From: Microbacterium sp. MYb45
GTDB lineage: Bacteria; Actinomycetota; Actinomycetes; Actinomycetales; Microbacteriaceae
NCBI RefSeq assembly: GCF_002979655.1
Contig: NZ_PCPG01000001.1
Span: 496,001 to 560,000, forward strand
Length of the DNA: 64,000 nt
Reading direction: 5' to 3'
Position numbers and translations under genes: made by a program. Shown one piece after another: positions 1 to 10,495 of this stretch. How positions within the stretch are numbered: position 1 is the first letter of the stretch; each line of letters opens with the position of its first letter. A model generated the notes under the pieces. The model did not search any database. It saw only the letters and a list, made by a program, of their open reading frames with translations, and was not told the DNA's origin.

Positions 1-1745
1 TTGCCGAGCAGCAGACGACGGCGCTTCTCGATGACTCCTCCGACACCGGCGAGGTGCCGGAGCTTCCGGGGCTCGACGGGTTCGGTACTGAGGGCCCGGG
101 CGACCGCGGACCTCAGGCCCCCGTCACGCCGTACATCCTGCCCTCTCCGGGCCTCCTCGTCGAAGGCCCGCCGCCGGTTCTTCGTTCCGAGGCCACCGAC
201 AAGGTGATCGAGCAGATCACCAGCGTGCTGACGCAGTTCAAGGTCGACGCGAAGGTCACCGGCTTCTCGCGCGGGCCGACGGTCACGCAGTACGAGGTCG
301 AAGTCGGTCACGGCGTCAAGGTCGAGAAGATCCTGCAGCTGAGCAACAACTTCGCCTATGCCGTGGCATCGAACGACGTCCGCATCCTCTCACCGATCCC
401 CGGCAAGAGCGCGATCGGCATCGAGATCCCCAACGCCGACAAGGAGATGGTCGCGCTCGGCGACGTCCTCCGGTCGCCGGCCGCGCAGAAGAGCACGCAC
501 CCGATGACCATCGGCGTCGGCAAAGATGTCGGTGGCAACATCGTCATCGCGAACCTCGCCAAGATGCCGCACCTCCTGGTCGCCGGTTCCACGGGTTCCG
601 GTAAGTCGAGCTTCGTGAACTCCATGATCACGAGCCTGCTCATGCGGGCTCGCCCCGCGGACGTGCGTATGGTCCTGATCGACCCGAAGCGCGTGGAGCT
701 CACGAGTTACGCCGGCGTCCCGCACCTCATCACGCCCATCATCACGAACCCGAAGAAGGCAGCCGAGGCGCTGCAGTGGGTCGTGAAGGAGATGGACATG
801 CGGTACGACGACCTCGCGTCGTTCGGCTTCCGTCACATCGACGACTTCAACCGCGCCGTGCGCGCCGGCGAAGTCGAACTCCCTGTGGGCAGCGAGCGAG
901 TTCTCAAGCCGTACCCGTACCTCCTCGTCGTGGTCGACGAGCTGGCCGACCTGATGATGGTCGCGCCTCGCGACGTGGAGGACTCGATCGTCCGCATCAC
1001 GCAGCTCGCGCGAGCTTCGGGTATCCACCTGGTCCTCGCCACGCAGCGCCCCAGCGTCGACGTGGTCACCGGTCTCATCAAGGCCAACGTGCCGTCCCGT
1101 CTCGCCTTCGCTGTCACGAGCGTCACCGACAGCCGCGTCATCCTGGACAGCCCCGGGGCCGACAAGCTGATCGGGCAGGGCGACGCGCTGTTCTCGCCGA
1201 TGGGATCGTCGAAGCCGTTCCGTCTGCAGGGTGCGTGGGTCGATGAGAAGGAGATCGACGCCGTCGTCAAGCACGTCACCCGTCAGGCTCGGCCGGACTA
1301 CCGACCCGATGTGCAGGAGGCGATGGAGCCGACGAAGAAGAAGGAAGTCGACGAAGACATCGGCGACGACCTGGAGCTTCTGCTCGCCGCAGCCGAGCTC
1401 ATCGTCTCATCGCAGTTCGGCTCCACATCGATGCTCCAGCGCAAGCTGCGTGTCGGCTTCGCCAAGGCGGGTCGCCTGATGGACCTTCTGGAGTCCCGTG
1501 AGATCGTCGGACCCTCCGAGGGGTCGAAGGCCCGCGACGTGCTGGCCACGGCCGAGCAGCTCCCACAGGTGATGGCGAAGCTGCGCGGAGACGATGCTCC
1601 GGCGGCCTCCCCGGCTCCGGCAGCCCCTCCGGTTCCGCCGATGCCTCAGCCGCATGATCCGATCGCCGCCCAGTATGAAGGACTCCCCGAGGTGGAGGCC
1701 GACGGCGGCGACGAAGACGCCTGGGGCCTGACGGGGCGCGACTGA
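1..1745 (+). CDS. ftsK: DNA translocase FtsK/SpoIIIE family, 5'-truncated by window
   Basis: The reading frame is open from the left edge, so only the C-terminal part (about 580 residues) is visible; the N-terminal membrane segments lie outside. The part seen is the hexameric DNA motor that pumps chromosome ends through the division septum. Visible are the alpha/beta motor with Walker [10 protein letters not shown] near base 590, Walker [14 protein letters not shown] near base 925, and the gamma winged-helix domain (about bases 1360-1550, [18 protein letters not shown]) that reads KOPS-like orientation sequences. A short Pro/Ala-rich acidic tail follows. Its stop overlaps the next ATG by one base, so pgsA is probably translationally coupled. 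The position upstream of pgsA-cinA-clgR-recA is usual in actinobacteria. Confidence 0.96.
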   Translation, partial: AEQQTTALLDDSSDTGEVPELPGLDGFGTEGPGDRGPQAPVTPYILPSPGLLVEGPPPVLRSEATDKVIEQITSVLTQFKVDAKVTGFSRGPTVTQYEVEVGHGVKVEKILQLSNNFAYAVASNDVRILSPIPGKSAIGIEIPNADKEMVALGDVLRSPAAQKSTHPMTIGVGKDVGGNIVIANLAKMPHLLVAGSTGSGKSSFVNSMITSLLMRARPADVRMVLIDPKRVELTSYAGVPHLITPIITNPKKAAEALQWVVKEMDMRYDDLASFGFRHIDDFNRAVRAGEVELPVGSERVLKPYPYLLVVVDELADLMMVAPRDVEDSIVRITQLARASGIHLVLATQRPSVDVVTGLIKANVPSRLAFAVTSVTDSRVILDSPGADKLIGQGDALFSPMGSSKPFRLQGAWVDEKEIDAVVKHVTRQARPDYRPDVQEAMEPTKKKEVDEDIGDDLELLLAAAELIVSSQFGSTSMLQRKLRVGFAKAGRLMDLLESREIVGPSEGSKARDVLATAEQLPQVMAKLRGDDAPAASPAPAAPPVPPMPQPHDPIAAQYEGLPEVEADGGDEDAWGLTGRD

Positions 1746-2323
1746 TGACGATTCCTCGGCAGCTGCCCAACGCCATCACCGTCGCGCGCATCCCGCTGGC
1801 GGTCATCTTCTTCGTCCTGCTGCTGTTCGGTGGCACCTACGGACTCCCCGAGCCCGGCCTCCGCTGGGCGGCCGCCATCATCTTCATCGTCGGGATCTCC
1901 ACCGACTGGGTCGACGGCTACCTCGCACGCAAGTACGACATCGTCAGCGACTTCGGCAAACTCTGGGACCCGATCGCCGACAAGATGCTCACCGGAGCGG
2001 GCTTCATCGGCCTCGCCATCCTCGGTGAGGTCAGTTGGTGGATCGTCGCGATCATCCTCATCCGTGAGTGGGGGATCACGATCCACCGTCTCATGGTCGC
2101 GAGCGAGCATGTGGTCGCGGCTGCCTGGATGGGCAAGATCAAGACGGCGTTCCAGGGGGTCGCACTCGGGTGGGCGTTGCTTCCCCTACACGTCCTCATC
2201 GGCCTCGATGCCTGGACGCTGATCACCTTCATCCTGATGGTCATTGTCCTCGTGCTCACGGTGGCGAGCGGGATCGACTACATCGTCGCGCAGGCACGCG
2301 GATCGCGCCAGAAGCAGGCATGA
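1745..2323 (+). CDS. pgsA: CDP-diacylglycerol-glycerol-3-phosphate 3-phosphatidyltransferase
   Basis: This 192-residue integral membrane enzyme is predicted to make phosphatidylglycerol phosphate from CDP-diacylglycerol and glycerol 3-phosphate, the committed step to phosphatidylglycerol and cardiolipin. The CDP-alcohol phosphatidyltransferase signature D-x2-DG-x2-AR-x8-G-x3-D-x3-D is intact (DWVDGYLARKYD, then SDFGKLWDPIADK). About five or six hydrophobic segments surround it. The ATG overlaps the ftsK stop by one base and the stop overlaps the next gene's ATG (ATGA), indicating one transcript. Another CDP-alcohol transferase, such as a PI-phosphate synthase, is possible, but synteny favours PgsA. 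Confidence 0.93.
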   Translation: MTIPRQLPNAITVARIPLAVIFFVLLLFGGTYGLPEPGLRWAAAIIFIVGISTDWVDGYLARKYDIVSDFGKLWDPIADKMLTGAGFIGLAILGEVSWWIVAIILIREWGITIHRLMVASEHVVAAAWMGKIKTAFQGVALGWALLPLHVLIGLDAWTLITFILMVIVLVLTVASGIDYIVAQARGSRQKQA

Positions 2324-2808
2324 GCGACGCGGGCGCCGCCGCACTGCTGTCGGCTCTGACACACCGCGGTTGGACTCTGGGCGTCGCCGAGTCGCTCACG
2401 GGCGGCGCGCTGTGCGCCGAGATCGTGTCGGTTCCGGGGGCTTCCGCGGTCTTGCTCGGTGGTGTGGTGGCCTATGCGACCCCGGTCAAGGCGACGGTCC
2501 TCGGTGTGGATGCCGAGCTCCTCGCTGCTCACGGGCCGGTCCACCCGCAGGTCGCCTTGCAGATGGCAGACGGCGTGCGCCGCGTCGTGAACGTAGACGG
2601 AGTCCCGGCTGACGTCGGGGTCTCGACGACCGGCATCGCCGGCCCGGATTCCCCCGACGGCCAGCCGGTGGGAACGGTGCACATCGGGATCGTGACGCCC
2701 GACGGCTCCTCGGCGAAGGCGTTGCACCTGCAGGGTGACCGTGATTCGATCCGTGCGCAGACGGTGAACGCGGCTCTTCAGGTGTTGCTCGAGTTCGTCC
2801 TGGAATAG
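2320..2808 (+). CDS. pncC: CinA C-terminal family nicotinamide-nucleotide amidohydrolase
   Basis: This 162-residue protein consists only of the CinA C-terminal domain. Members deamidate nicotinamide mononucleotide to nicotinate mononucleotide in pyridine nucleotide recycling. The start is the ATG of the ATGA overlap with pgsA; longer readings in this frame only shadow pgsA. Family motifs AESLTGG (about residues 26-32) and STTGIAGPD (about 106-114) are present. The N-terminal MoaB-like domain of full-length CinA is absent, which is the common short form in this synteny (pgsA-cinA-clgR-recA). The old link to competence is historical for this domain and is not supported here. Confidence 0.9.
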   Translation: MSDAGAAALLSALTHRGWTLGVAESLTGGALCAEIVSVPGASAVLLGGVVAYATPVKATVLGVDAELLAAHGPVHPQVALQMADGVRRVVNVDGVPADVGVSTTGIAGPDSPDGQPVGTVHIGIVTPDGSSAKALHLQGDRDSIRAQTVNAALQVLLEFVLE

Positions 2809-2821
2809 TGACGGTCCGATG

Positions 2822-2835
2822 TCGGTTATTACCGA
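2822..2835. promoter_or_regulatory. perfect 5-4-5 inverted repeat upstream of clgR
   Basis: TCGGT-TATT-ACCGA is a perfect 14-base inverted repeat, about 60 bases upstream of the clgR -10 hexamer. It has no T-run and sits 13 bases after the cinA stop, so it looks more like a protein-binding site than a terminator. The binder is unknown. Confidence 0.4.
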
Positions 2836-2892
2836 TGTGCTCACATTCAAACCACAGAGTGCAGGGGTAGATTTCGAGCAGGCCAGGAGTAC

Positions 2893-2898
2893 TAGACT
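2893..2898 (+). promoter_or_regulatory. -10 element of clgR
   Basis: TAGACT is followed by a roughly 45-base leader with the strong Shine-Dalgarno GGGGAGGAGG before the clgR ATG. No good -35 is evident, so the promoter may depend on an activator. Confidence 0.5.
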
Positions 2899-2949
2899 GG
2901 CTGTCTCATCGGGGGAGACCTCGAACGATCACACGGGGAGGAGGTTCCG

Positions 2950-3258
2950 ATGATTCTTGTACGACAGGAAATCGGCGATGTGCTGAGGGACTTCCGCCTG
3001 CAGAAGGGGCGCACGCTCCGGCAGGTCGCGAGCAAAGCGTCGGTGGCGCTCGGCTACCTCAGTGAGGTCGAGCGGGGCCAGAAGGAGGCGTCGAGCGAGA
3101 TCCTCGCATCCGTCGCCGATGCTCTCGACGTGCCCATCTCGACGATCATGCGTGAGGTCGGGGACCGTATCTCTGTACTCGAGGGCATTCAGGTCTTCCC
3201 GGATGTCGTTCCGGACGACCTCGTCGCGTCGGTCGAACCTCAGCTCTCGCTGCACTGA
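2950..3258 (+). CDS. clgR: XRE-family regulator ClgR
   Basis: This 102-residue cytoplasmic DNA-binding protein has a Cro/CI-type helix-turn-helix at about residues 8-65 (LRQVASKASVALGYLSEVER) and a short C-terminal tail. In Streptomyces, Corynebacterium and Mycobacterium, ClgR activates the Clp protease genes and other stress functions. Its place between cinA and DUF3046-recA is the conserved actinobacterial location, which is the main reason for naming it. The ATG has a strong Shine-Dalgarno. No ClgR target genes (clpP, clpC) lie in the window. Confidence 0.9.
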   Translation: MILVRQEIGDVLRDFRLQKGRTLRQVASKASVALGYLSEVERGQKEASSEILASVADALDVPISTIMREVGDRISVLEGIQVFPDVVPDDLVASVEPQLSLH

Positions 3259-3278
3259 GCTTCGCATGCGGGTGAGCG

Positions 3279-3503
3279 ATGCGTCGTAGCGAGTTCCTTC
3301 GCGCCGTCGACACCGAGTTCCAGGCGCGAGCCTCGTCATTGGTGAACGACCTCGGGCTTTCAGCCTTGCGTGGCCGTACGGCGCTCGAAGCTCTGGAAGA
3401 CGGCACGCCGCCGCGGGAGATCTGGTTGGCGCTCTGCGCAGAGATGGATGTTCCGGAGAACCGTCGGCACGGCGTCGGACGGCAGGAGCCGCGAGGGCGT
3501 TGA
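3279..3503 (+). CDS. DUF3046 family small protein
   Basis: This 74-residue protein matches the actinobacterial DUF3046 family by size, sequence style (MRRSEFLRAVDTEFQ at the N-terminus, PREIWLALCAEMDVP near the C-terminus) and conserved position just before recA. Its function is unknown. It is probably cotranscribed with clgR, which ends 20 bases upstream. The last about 15 residues are Arg/Gly-rich and not family-like. Confidence 0.8.
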   Translation: MRRSEFLRAVDTEFQARASSLVNDLGLSALRGRTALEALEDGTPPREIWLALCAEMDVPENRRHGVGRQEPRGR

Positions 3504-3558
3504 ACCCTGGAGGGTGTCCGCAGTTTACGGGACACGGCCTGCGATGATCGGCGTGTCG

Positions 3559-3574
3559 TCGAAGATCTGTTCGA
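3559..3574. promoter_or_regulatory. LexA SOS box of recA
   Basis: TCGAAGATCTGTTCGA matches the Gram-positive/actinobacterial SOS box TCGAAC-N4-GTTCGA at 11 of the 12 fixed positions (G for C at position 6). It lies 197 bases upstream of the recA ATG, in the only sizeable gap of this operon. Confidence 0.75.
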
Positions 3575-3770
3575 AGCGGGCGTAGTCTTCTGCACAAGTG
3601 GTTCAGGGAATCTGTTCTCCACGGTATGCGAGCTCTCGGCGTTGATGTCGGTGGCCTCTCCTACGGTGGAAACAAGCCGAAGAGCCATTACGCCTTGTCG
3701 GAGAGTTCCTCCCAACCGGGAGAGCCGCGACAGCCTACAGGCGGCACCACGCGCGCAGAAGGAGCAGACC

Positions 3771-4819
<1,049 letters not shown>

Positions 4820-4820
<1 letters not shown>

Positions 4821-5677
4821 TGAGTGACACTCGTGGGGGCGATCCCGACCGGATCGCCCCCATCATTCCGCTCTTCGGACGCGCCGTGAAGAAGGCCGAT
4901 CCGCTTGCTATCGCTCCTGGCGGCGATGACCTCTCAGACGGCGCTTCCGTGGGCCCCGGTGACGCAGGCCAGTGGCGGTCCACATGGGATGCGCGAGAGC
5001 GCACCTCTCGCGCCGAAAGTCGGCCCCAGTCCGGCAGCCCCAGCGACCGTCATCCCGCGCGTGGGGCATCAGCCCGAGCTGGGTCGGAAGCATCGAAGAC
5101 CGCGCCGAGACTTCACGCGCTCGGGATCCCACCCGTCGCGCAGGGAATTGCTGAGGAGCCGGGAGAGCTCAACGATATCCGCACGGCGGCCGAGGAGTCC
5201 CTCGTGAGAAAGCTGCGGACTCGATCTCTCTCGGTCTCCGAAGCGCGTCAGGCGCTGAGGGGGCACGGGCTCGATAACGCTGTGATCGACGACGTGATCG
5301 ACGACTTCTGCCGTCGTGGCTACCTCGACGATGCCGCTCTTGCCGGTGTTCTGGTGACATCGGGGGTCGAGCGGAAGGGACAGGGGAGGGTCGCTCTGTC
5401 GCGCGCACTCGCTCAACGGGGTATTCCTCGCGACGTGATCGACGCTGCACTCGACGAACTGCCGGATGATGACGATGAGCGGGCCCTCGAATTCGCCCGC
5501 ACCAAGGCACGTTCGTTGGGCCGACTCGACAACGACACCGCCCTTCGGCGTCTGGTGGGACAGCTTTCGCGACGCGGCTACAACGGGTCCGTCGCGATGA
5601 AGGCGGCCAAGCAGGCACTGCGGGAGACTGGCCCGAGTGCGTCGAGCTCGGGCGTCCGATTCGTCGATTCGGACTGA
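4820..5677 (+). CDS. recX: RecX family regulatory protein with long N-terminal extension
   Basis: RecX binds RecA filaments and limits recombinase activity. The C-terminal half (about residues 120-270) carries the tandem three-helix repeats (RSLSVSEARQALRGHG, VIDDFCRRGYLDDAAL, DNDTALRRLVGQLSRRGY). The N-terminal about 115 residues are low-complexity, rich in Ser, Ala, Pro, Gly and Arg, and look disordered. At 285 residues it is clearly longer than the common 150-200 residue RecX. The ATG overlaps the recA stop by one base (TGATG), so translation is probably coupled to RecA. Confidence 0.92.
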
Positions 5678-5711
5678 GCAAGCGACGCAGCAACCGCATC
5701 CGCACGGCTCG

Positions 5712-5717
5712 TAGAAT
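5712..5717 (+). promoter_or_regulatory. -10 element of miaB
   Basis: TAGAAT ends 9 bases before the miaB ATG at 5727. Transcription would begin about 3 bases before the ATG, giving a nearly leaderless mRNA with no room for a Shine-Dalgarno. Confidence 0.55.
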
Positions 5718-5726
5718 GGTTTGATC

Positions 5727-7274
5727 ATGACTATTCCGCGCAGCGAACCGACGATCATCAGCGCCTCGTCCGCAGCCGTCGACGAAGACGGACGCCAGCG
5801 ATCGTACGAGGTTCGTACTTTCGGGTGCCAGATGAACGTGCACGACTCCGAACGGCTCTCCGGATCGCTGGAAAGCGCCGGCTACGTCCGTGCACTCGAC
5901 GGCGCCGAGGCTGACGTGGTGATCATCAACACCTGCGCGGTGCGCGACAACGCCGCCGGAAAGCTCTACGGCACCCTCGGACATCTCGCCTCCGTCAAGC
6001 GTCGTAAAGAAGGTATGCAGATCGCGGTCGGCGGCTGCCTGGCCCAGATGGACAAGCAGGCAGTTCTCGACAAGGCGCCCTGGGTGGACGTCGTGTTCGG
6101 CACGCACAACATGGGGTCGCTGCCCGGGCTGCTGGAGCGTGCACGTCACAACGGCGATGCGGAGCTGGAGATCCTCGAGTCGCTCGAGGTGTTCCCGTCG
6201 ACGCTTCCGACGAAGCGCGACTCGGCGCACAGCGGATGGGTGTCGATCTCGGTCGGCTGCAACAACACGTGCACGTTCTGCATCGTCCCGAGTCTGCGTG
6301 GCAAGGAGAAGGACCGGCGTCCCGGCGACATCCTCAACGAGATCCGCCTCCTCGTCGAAGACGGTGCCATCGAGGTCACTCTCCTCGGCCAGAACGTGAA
6401 TTCGTACGGCGTCGAGTTCGGCGACCGACAGGCGTTCGGAAAGCTGCTGCGCGCGGCCGGCGAAATCGAGGGACTGGAGCGCATCCGTTTCACGAGTCCG
6501 CACCCTGCGGCGTTCACCGACGACGTGATCGACGCCATGGCCGAGACCCCGAGCGTGATGCCGCAGTTGCACATGCCGCTGCAGTCCGGCAGCGATCGCA
6601 TCCTCAAAGCGATGCGGCGGTCGTACCGGAGTGAGCGTTTCCTCGGGATCCTCGATCGTGTCCGCGCGCGCATCCCGAATGCCTCGATCACGACCGACAT
6701 CATCGTCGGTTTCCCGGGGGAGACCGACGAAGACTTCGAAGACACGATGCGCGTCGTCGAGCAATCCCGCTTCTCCGGAGCCTTCACCTTCCAGTACTCG
6801 ATCCGCGAGGGCACGCCCGCCGCGACGATGGAGGATCAGGTTCCGAAGGAGATCGTCCAGGAACGGTACAACCGCCTGATCGCACTCCAGGAGCGAATCT
6901 CGCTGGAGGAGAACCAGAAGCAGGTCGGACGCCAGGTCGAGGTTCTCGTCTCGACGGGCGAAGGCAAGAAAGACGCCGAGACGCACCGGCTGACCGGCCG
7001 TGCCGAAGACAACCGTCTGGTGCACTTCGAGGTCACCGCCGGCTCGGACCTCCCGCGGCCCGGCGACATCGTCACGGTCAGCGTCACCCATGCGGCCCCC
7101 TTCCACCTGCTTGCCGACGATCCGACCGGAGCGCCGCTGCGCATCCGTAGAACGCGCGGGGGTGACGCCTGGGATCGCTCGCAGGCGGAATCGTGCGCGG
7201 TCCCGACTCCGGCGTCCGACGGCGGCCCGCGCGCCGTATCCCTCGGTCTGCCCACCCTTCGCGTCGGAGTGTGA
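5727..7274 (+). CDS. miaB: tRNA-2-methylthio-N6-dimethylallyladenosine synthase
   Basis: This radical-SAM methylthiotransferase adds the ms2 group to i6A37 of tRNAs reading UNN codons. It is 515 residues. The auxiliary Fe-S cluster cysteines are at about 34, 70 and 104 (TFGCQMN, NTCAVRD, GGCLAQ). The radical-SAM CxxxCxxC is at about 178-185 (CNNTCTFC). The TRAM domain is near residue 400, and the C-terminal about 45 residues are variable. The start chosen is the ATG at 5727; a TTG two codons upstream is weaker. Its stop overlaps the GTG of miaA, whose isopentenylated product is MiaB's substrate, so the two steps are encoded together. Confidence 0.96.
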   Translation: MTIPRSEPTIISASSAAVDEDGRQRSYEVRTFGCQMNVHDSERLSGSLESAGYVRALDGAEADVVIINTCAVRDNAAGKLYGTLGHLASVKRRKEGMQIAVGGCLAQMDKQAVLDKAPWVDVVFGTHNMGSLPGLLERARHNGDAELEILESLEVFPSTLPTKRDSAHSGWVSISVGCNNTCTFCIVPSLRGKEKDRRPGDILNEIRLLVEDGAIEVTLLGQNVNSYGVEFGDRQAFGKLLRAAGEIEGLERIRFTSPHPAAFTDDVIDAMAETPSVMPQLHMPLQSGSDRILKAMRRSYRSERFLGILDRVRARIPNASITTDIIVGFPGETDEDFEDTMRVVEQSRFSGAFTFQYSIREGTPAATMEDQVPKEIVQERYNRLIALQERISLEENQKQVGRQVEVLVSTGEGKKDAETHRLTGRAEDNRLVHFEVTAGSDLPRPGDIVTVSVTHAAPFHLLADDPTGAPLRIRRTRGGDAWDRSQAESCAVPTPASDGGPRAVSLGLPTLRVGV

Positions 7275-8182
7275 GCGAACCGCGCCTCTGGGCGATAGTC
7301 GGAGCCACAGGAACCGGGAAGAGTGACCTCGCGCTCGATCTGGCGGAGGCTCTCCGTGGCCGCGGCAACCCGGCCGAGATCGTGAACGCCGACGCCATGC
7401 AGCTCTATCGTGGGATGGACATCGGCACGGCGAAGCTCCCTGTCGCCGACCGACGCGGAATCCCGCATCACCTCTTCGACGTTCGTGAAGTGGATCAGGA
7501 CGCGGCCGTCGCCTGGTACCAGCCCGTAGCGCGAGAGGCGGTCGGCGCGATCCACCGACGCGGAGGCGATGCGATCCTGGTCGGCGGTTCGGGCCTCTAT
7601 GTCTCGAGCGTCGTTTACGAGTTCCACTTTCCACCGAGAGACCCCGAGATCCGTGCAGGGCTGGAAGCAGAGCTGGAGTCGCACGGGCTGGACGTTCTCC
7701 TCGATCGGCTCCGGTCGGCGGACCCGGCAGCAGCGGCGAAGGTCGACCCGCGCAACAGCCGACGGGTCATCCGCGCCCTCGAGGTGCTCGCGCAGGGGAG
7801 CAGTACCCACGGCGCGTCACTGCCGGAGAAGCCCGTGCTGTGGCAGCAGCGCACGAGGCTGATCGGCCTGCACGTCGAACGCTCCCAGCTGGTCTCCCGC
7901 CTGGATGATCGCGTCGAGCGGATGTGGGAGGCCGGGATACTGACCGAAGTCGCTGCACTGAGGCAGATGGGCCTCGAGCGGGGTGCCACTGCCTCCAGAG
8001 CGATCGGGTACGCGCAGGCGCTGGGCCAGCTCGATGGCACCCTCACTGCGGCGGAAGCCATCGCCGAGACGCAGGCGCTCACACGCCGCTACGCCCGTCG
8101 ACAGGTGTCGTGGTTCAAGCGGTATCCCGACCTGGAGTGGTGGGATGCTCCGGCGGACGTGGGGGCACTCCTGGCTGAGTGA
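7271..8182 (+). CDS. miaA: tRNA dimethylallyltransferase
   Basis: MiaA (303 residues) transfers a dimethylallyl group from DMAPP to N6 of A37 in tRNAs. The P-loop GATGTGKSD is at about residues 11-19, followed by the family stretch [18 protein letters not shown] and the SGLYVSSV region. GTG is chosen because it gives the start of a canonical MiaA and overlaps the miaB stop by four bases (GTGA). Longer in-frame readings only run inside miaB. It acts before MiaB in ms2i6A synthesis. Confidence 0.96.
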   Translation: MSEPRLWAIVGATGTGKSDLALDLAEALRGRGNPAEIVNADAMQLYRGMDIGTAKLPVADRRGIPHHLFDVREVDQDAAVAWYQPVAREAVGAIHRRGGDAILVGGSGLYVSSVVYEFHFPPRDPEIRAGLEAELESHGLDVLLDRLRSADPAAAAKVDPRNSRRVIRALEVLAQGSSTHGASLPEKPVLWQQRTRLIGLHVERSQLVSRLDDRVERMWEAGILTEVAALRQMGLERGATASRAIGYAQALGQLDGTLTAAEAIAETQALTRRYARRQVSWFKRYPDLEWWDAPADVGALLAE

Positions 8183-8238
8183 GCCAGCGCGCCGCGATCG
8201 ACCGTCGCGATGTCGGAGGCAGGTGCGAGGCTCGGTGC

Positions 8239-8778
8239 ATGGCCACCCACTTCTTCACCGCATCCAGCCTCGACGGATTCATCGCGACAGACGAGCATTC
8301 GCTCGACTGGCTGCTGACCCAAGACGTCGACCCCGACGGGCCGATGGGCTACAACGCCTTCGAGAAGAACATCGGCGCGCTGGCGATGGGTTCGTCGACG
8401 TACGAGTGGGTGATGCGACACGAAGAAGGACGATGGGGCTACAGTCAGCCCACCTGGGTGTTCACGCACCGCGAGATCTCGCTCCCGGAGGGTGCCGATG
8501 TGCGGCTGACGCATGACGACGTGCGCAGCGTGCACGCCGAGATGCTCGCTGCCGTCGCGGGTCAGGACATCTGGATCGTCGGTGGGGGAGATCTCGCGGG
8601 TCAGTTCGCGGACGCAGGGCTTCTGGATGAGGTGTGGGTCCAGTACGCGCCGGTGACGCTGGGCTCCGGCGCCCCACTCCTTCCGCGGCGGCTCGACCTG
8701 GAGCTTCTCGAGGTCGCGCGAAACCGCAACTTCCTCTGCGGTCGATACTCGGTCGTCTCGGCCGGAGCCGCGAAGTGA
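8239..8778 (+). CDS. RibD C-terminal / dihydrofolate reductase-like protein
   Basis: This 179-residue protein has the fold of the RibD C-terminal reductase/DHFR superfamily: ATHFFTASSLDGFIA at the N-terminus, GSSTYEWVM near residue 55, and the NADP-binding GQDIWIVGGGDLAGQF near residue 115. Stand-alone members are common in soil actinobacteria and their substrate is usually unknown. The ATG at 8239 is preferred because the fold begins there; an in-frame GTG at 8179 that overlaps the miaA stop would add 20 residues. No riboflavin or folate genes are near. Confidence 0.8.
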   Translation: MATHFFTASSLDGFIATDEHSLDWLLTQDVDPDGPMGYNAFEKNIGALAMGSSTYEWVMRHEEGRWGYSQPTWVFTHREISLPEGADVRLTHDDVRSVHAEMLAAVAGQDIWIVGGGDLAGQFADAGLLDEVWVQYAPVTLGSGAPLLPRRLDLELLEVARNRNFLCGRYSVVSAGAAK

Positions 8779-8837
8779 CTTCGTAGAACGTTCTGCGGAG
8801 GAGGTGCGCGGCGTCTTCGCCGTATGGCTGCGCTCTC

Positions 8838-8843
8838 TAGACT
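8838..8843 (+). promoter_or_regulatory. -10 element of dapF (leaderless)
   Basis: TAGACT is followed by 7 bases and the dapF ATG at 8851. This places the transcription start at or one base before the ATG and rules against the alternative in-frame ATG at 8824, which would lie upstream of the transcript. Confidence 0.65.
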
Positions 8844-8850
8844 GGGGAGC

Positions 8851-9723
8851 ATGGTCGCATTCACCAAGGGTCACGGCACGGGCAACGACTTCATCATCAT
8901 CGCCGACCCCGACGGGGCGCTCGATCTGACGGTCGAGCAGGTCGCCGTGCTGTGCGACCGCCACTTCGGAATCGGTGCCGACGGCATCCTCCGCGTCGTG
9001 CGCTCGTCGGCGATCGCTGAGGGAGCAGCGGCTCTGGCCGAGGAGCCGGCGGCCGAGTGGTTCATGGACTATCGCAACGCCGACGGATCGATCGCCGAGA
9101 TGTGCGGCAACGGCATCCGGGTCTTCGCTCACTATCTCGTGCGCGCGGGGCTTGCGACCATTGAACCGGGAGCGACACTGCCGATCGGTACCCGTGCCGG
9201 TGTGCGCGACGTGACGCGCAGCGCGACGGGATACCAGGTCGACCTCGGCCGGTGGAAGCTGTCCGGCGACGACCCGCTGGTGCGCGTCGACGGCCTCCCG
9301 GTCACGCGTCCCGGTCTCGGAATCGACGTCGGCAACCCTCACGTGATCGTGGCGATCGCCTCCGAACATGAGCTCGCCTTGCTCGAGCTGCACCGTGCGC
9401 CGGAACTCGATCCCGTTCTGCCGGCCGGCGCGAACGTCGAGTTCGTCGTTCCGGGTGAGCCGTTGGTGCGCGACGGAGTCGGGCACGTCCGCATGCGTGT
9501 GTTCGAGCGCGGCGTCGGTGAGACCCTCAGCTGCGGTACCGGTGTGGCTGCCACCGCACTCGCCGTGCGGTACTGGGCGGGGGAGAATGCCCCGAACAAT
9601 TGGCAGGTCGAGGTGCCGGGAGGAACACTCGGAGTGCGGATGTTCCCGGCAGAAGACGGCGAGCACGTCGCCCTGTCCGGTCCCGCTCAACTCGTCTTCA
9701 GCGGAGAGATCGAGCTGCTCTGA
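8851..9723 (+). CDS. dapF: diaminopimelate epimerase
   Basis: DapF (290 residues) converts LL- to meso-diaminopimelate for lysine and cell-wall synthesis by a cofactor-independent two-cysteine mechanism. The first active-site Cys is in [13 protein letters not shown] (about residue 88) and the second in [13 protein letters not shown] (about residue 229). The N-terminal [11 protein letters not shown] is typical. The start at 8851 is supported by the -10 hexamer 7 bases upstream. It is monocistronic and converges on the methyltransferase at 9778. Confidence 0.96.
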   Translation: MVAFTKGHGTGNDFIIIADPDGALDLTVEQVAVLCDRHFGIGADGILRVVRSSAIAEGAAALAEEPAAEWFMDYRNADGSIAEMCGNGIRVFAHYLVRAGLATIEPGATLPIGTRAGVRDVTRSATGYQVDLGRWKLSGDDPLVRVDGLPVTRPGLGIDVGNPHVIVAIASEHELALLELHRAPELDPVLPAGANVEFVVPGEPLVRDGVGHVRMRVFERGVGETLSCGTGVAATALAVRYWAGENAPNNWQVEVPGGTLGVRMFPAEDGEHVALSGPAQLVFSGEIELL

Positions 9724-9777
9724 CCGAAGCCGTACGACGCCGTCGTCGGTCGGCGTGGTCGCTCTGCATCGACGCGG

Positions 9778-10425
9778 TCAGAGTCCGGACAGCGCGATCG
9801 GCTCGGTCGGCGGCGTCCCGTGCTTGCGTACCTTGAGGATGCGATAGCCCTTGCCGGTCGCGGTGCGGAAGACGCTGTATCCCGGCTGGAACGTCGAGCC
9901 GATCCAGCGCTGCAGCGAGTCGGCTCCGAGATTGCGCTGCACGACGAGCCAGGCGTCGCTGCGTTCGTCGAGCCGCGGTATCCACCTCTCCAACAGTCCG
10001 TGCAGTTCGTTCTTGCCCACGCGGATCGGCGGATTCGAGCGGATGGTGCGGAACGAGACGTGCTCGGGAACATCGTCGGGCAGCGATGCGTTGATATTGG
10101 TGAGCCCGAGGGACGCGGCGTTGCGGCGCACGAGATCGAGGGCACGCTCATTCACATCGACGGCCCAGACCGTGGCATGCGGAGCGGCGAGGGCCATCGA
10201 GATGCTGACGGGGCCCCAGCCGCTGCCGAGGTCGAGAAGATTGCCTCCCGGGGGAACCGGGGGCATGTTGGCGAGGAGCACTGCAGTGCCGGCATCCAAC
10301 CGATCCGGGCTGAAGACGCCACCGGCGGTGGTGACTTCCAGCTCTCGGCCTGCGAGTGATACACGGATCCTGCGCAGATTCTCGGGGCTTGCCGGGGCCG
10401 CAGTGAAGTAGTGGTCTGACCCCAT
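9778..10425 (-). CDS. RsmC-like class I SAM methyltransferase (MTS domain)
   Basis: This 215-residue protein corresponds to the C-terminal catalytic half of RsmC/RlmG 16S/23S rRNA guanine-N2 methyltransferases. Motif I is LLDLGSGWGPVS (about residues 63-74), followed by the acidic VDVNE and the catalytic SNPPIR (about 129-134). The final residue of the usual NPPY/F motif is Ile here. The C-terminal RTATGKGYRILKVRK is typical of this actinobacterial family. The substrate is probably rRNA but is not proven by sequence. It has its own leaderless promoter and is divergent from hflX. Confidence 0.85.
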   Translation of the reverse strand: MGSDHYFTAAPASPENLRRIRVSLAGRELEVTTAGGVFSPDRLDAGTAVLLANMPPVPPGGNLLDLGSGWGPVSISMALAAPHATVWAVDVNERALDLVRRNAASLGLTNINASLPDDVPEHVSFRTIRSNPPIRVGKNELHGLLERWIPRLDERSDAWLVVQRNLGADSLQRWIGSTFQPGYSVFRTATGKGYRILKVRKHGTPPTEPIALSGL

Positions 10426-10431
10426 ACGGTG

Positions 10432-10437
10432 AGCGTA
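10432..10437 (-). promoter_or_regulatory. -10 element of RsmC-like gene (leaderless)
   Basis: On the minus strand TACGCT ends exactly 6 bases before the ATG, so the A of ATG would be +1. Confidence 0.6.
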
Positions 10438-10495
10438 CCGGACAGCGCGGGCTAAGGTTAAGGCTCGCTACAAAACCCCCAGAGACAAGGAACGG

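Noticed and set aside
5169..7634. 821-codon open frame on the minus strand
   Set aside because: Lies antisense to recX, miaB and miaA, which have clear motifs; high GC makes long antisense frames common. Its translation is Arg/Asp-rich with no domain.
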